From JAGVJT01 sp964513205 (GTDB taxonomy: Bacteria > Pseudomonadota > Gammaproteobacteria > Legionellales > Legionellaceae): DNA of 64,000 nucleotides. How positions within the stretch are numbered: position 1 is the first letter of the stretch; the number at the start of each line of letters is the position of its first letter. This document shows, in pieces, positions 62,514 to 64,000 of the stretch. The position numbers and the translations under genes were made by a program. Under the pieces are notes generated by a model. That model was given only the letters and a program-made list of their open reading frames with translations. It had not been told where the DNA came from and ran no database searches. The stretch covers positions 62,001 through 126,000 of the forward strand of contig CAZELP010000004.1 in assembly GCA_964513205.1 (NCBI GenBank), read 5' to 3'.

Positions 62514-64000
62514 ATGAATCAATTTCCAAGCTTTAAAACAGACGATTTGGACTCTTTTCCAAAACGACTACAAACCAAATTGACATGTTATCTCGAAAGC
62601 ATCAACACACTTCTCTCCACAAAACAAAAGTGGACCTGGGAAAATTTAATCGCACCTTTAGAAACGATAAGTGATGAAATAGAGCGTTTTTTTAGTCCAA
62701 TTTCACATCTACATGCCGTGATGCATGATGAAGCATTGCGCCGCTGTTACGAGGCTTGTCTGCCCATTTTAACCGAATACGAAACACATCTTGGACATCA
62801 TCGAGTCCTCTGCGACGCCATCGCATCGATTGATCTGAATACAGTTGATCAGACACAAAAAAAAGTCATCCAAGATATGCTGCTACACTTCAAATTAGCA
62901 GGGGTCTTCCTGACTGAAACCAAACAACAACGCTTTAAACTCATTCAAGAAGAAATGGCGCAACTGTCCAATACATTTGAAACTCATGTTTTGGATTGTG
63001 AAAACCAGTATCAATATTGGGTGCATTCCGAAACACAACTAACGGGACTTCCTCAACACGCCATAGAAACAGCAAAACATGTGGCTGAGAGTGAAGGAAA
63101 AGAGGGCTGGTGTCTTACCTTGGCTTATCCTTGTTATCTGGCTGTCATGACGTATGCAGAAGATCGAGCTTTGAGAAAAGAACTCTACCATGCGTATCAA
63201 ACACGTGCTTCAGAAATAGGCCCACATGATCGCTCATTTGACAATACCTCCATCATGCATGCTCTCTTGGAAAAACGAACTGAAGAAGCGCTACTACTTG
63301 GATTTAAAAATTACGCGGAACTTTCCTTGGCAACTAAAATGGCGAGCTCATCCGAAGAGGTAACACATTTTTTGGAGGATTTATCAAAACGAGTCAAAGA
63401 AAAAGCGCGATTGGAATACTTGTCTTTGAAAGAATATGGACAAAAATTACTCGGACTCAATGACATCGAGGCGTGGGATGTTGGGTATCTTTCACAGAAA
63501 ATGAAACAGTCTTTATTTGCAATTTCAGACGAAGCATTGCGCCCCTATTTTCCGTTAAATCACGTTTTAAGTGCCATTCAAACCTTAATCCAAACGCTTT
63601 TTGGTGTCTCATTGCAAAAAATAACACAAGAAACATGGCACCCTGACGTCGAGTGTTATGAGTTGGTCGACGAGAAAAATGCCACTCGAGGGTATTTGTA
63701 CATGGATTTGTTTGCAAGACCCAATAAACGAAATGGAGCTTGGATGGACAGTCTGCAATCCAAACGAAAACGAACAGATGGAGCGATTCAATACCCAATT
63801 GCAGCATTAACATGTAATTTTGCAAAGACTGCAAAAAACTCGCCCCCAACCCTTTCTCATGATGAACTGATTACTTTACTGCATGAACTTGGACACTGCC
63901 TTCATCATACATTAACCAAAATCGAGACACATAGCGCAACTGGAACTCATGGTGTCGAATGGGACGCGGTTGAACTGCCCAGCCAGTTTCTTGAAAATTG
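62514..64000 (+). CDS. prlC: Oligopeptidase A / M3 family metallopeptidase (cut by window end)
   Basis: An M3-family zinc peptidase reading open to the last base; at least 495 residues are present and the C-terminal part is missing. The sequence has the helical N-terminal cap, and then TLLHELGHCLHHTL with the zinc-binding HExxH, followed by GVEWDAVELPSQFLENW, the family motif giving the third zinc ligand context. Such enzymes degrade short cytoplasmic peptides, including cleaved signal peptides. The ATG at 62514 lies 3 bases after the preceding stop, so translation is coupled to the unknown membrane protein. The usual N-terminus PLL is replaced by a longer start. Confidence 0.92.
   Translation, partial: MNQFPSFKTDDLDSFPKRLQTKLTCYLESINTLLSTKQKWTWENLIAPLETISDEIERFFSPISHLHAVMHDEALRRCYEACLPILTEYETHLGHHRVLCDAIASIDLNTVDQTQKKVIQDMLLHFKLAGVFLTETKQQRFKLIQEEMAQLSNTFETHVLDCENQYQYWVHSETQLTGLPQHAIETAKHVAESEGKEGWCLTLAYPCYLAVMTYAEDRALRKELYHAYQTRASEIGPHDRSFDNTSIMHALLEKRTEEALLLGFKNYAELSLATKMASSSEEVTHFLEDLSKRVKEKARLEYLSLKEYGQKLLGLNDIEAWDVGYLSQKMKQSLFAISDEALRPYFPLNHVLSAIQTLIQTLFGVSLQKITQETWHPDVECYELVDEKNATRGYLYMDLFARPNKRNGAWMDSLQSKRKRTDGAIQYPIAALTCNFAKTAKNSPPTLSHDELITLLHELGHCLHHTLTKIETHSATGTHGVEWDAVELPSQFLEN

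Noticed and set aside
63457..63849. 130-residue minus-strand frame within the oligopeptidase gene
   Set aside because: Fully antisense to a clear M3 peptidase coding region.

Overview
The window looks like chromosomal DNA of a gammaproteobacterium in or near the order Legionellales (Legionella, Coxiella, Berkiella, Aquicella type). This is inferred from gene order and gene style, not from any search. The main marker is the minus-strand run rlmE-ftsH-folP-glmM-tpiA-secG-tRNA-Leu-nuoA to nuoN, an arrangement I know from Legionella and Coxiella. It is joined by CioAB-type quinol oxidase genes, amino-acid and peptide transporters, and several large proteins of no recognisable family, as is common in host-associated Legionellales. 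Base composition is moderately AT-rich. I saw no insertion sequence, integrase, phage gene, CRISPR array or rRNA.

Layout. 1-1.0 kb: yqgE-ruvX (minus). 1.2-6.1 kb (plus): an FMN glutamate-synthase-like protein, a PBP4-type D,D-peptidase with an unusual C-terminal extension, and an unknown 505-residue protein ending in a CaaX-like tetrapeptide. 6.2-20.6 kb (minus): the complete 14-gene complex I operon. 20.7-26.8 kb: tRNA-Leu(GAG) and the housekeeping cluster upstream of nuo. 26.9-33 kb: a membrane protein of unknown function, adenosine deaminase, a small protein plus hot-dog thioesterase, and a 1017-residue predicted coiled-coil protein. 33.2-37.8 kb: cyanide-insensitive-type bd oxidase with a 57-residue third subunit candidate, then a phosphate transporter with its DUF47 partner. 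37.8-40.6 kb: a CarF/TMEM189-like desaturase homologue and a three-gene operon with a queuosine-precursor transporter. 40.8-47.2 kb: tRNA-Leu(CAG) with a near-consensus promoter, fumC, rsmE, thioredoxin, POT and APC transporters. 47.3-54.2 kb (minus): pmp3-like-dapB-mmsA-mmsB and eno-dsbB-tgt-tsaC, tightly overlapped. 54.4-56.5 kb: a ProQ/FinO protein coupled to a DUF2334 deacetylase-like exported protein. 56.5-60.7 kb (minus): tkt-gap-pgk. 61.0-64 kb: a second unknown membrane protein and an M3 oligopeptidase cut by the window edge.

How it fits together. The energy genes (complex I, bd oxidase, fumarase, lower glycolysis, transketolase) and the amino-acid side (peptide importer, APC permease, oligopeptidase, valine-catabolic mmsAB) suggest an aerobic organism feeding largely on peptides and amino acids. 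Many genes overlap by 4-8 bases, so translational coupling is widespread. The most interesting unexplained items are the CaaX-tailed protein, the CarF-like desaturase, the small oxidase subunit candidate, the two membrane proteins of matching layout at 26.9 and 61.0 kb, and the paired palindromes in the tRNA-Leu promoter.
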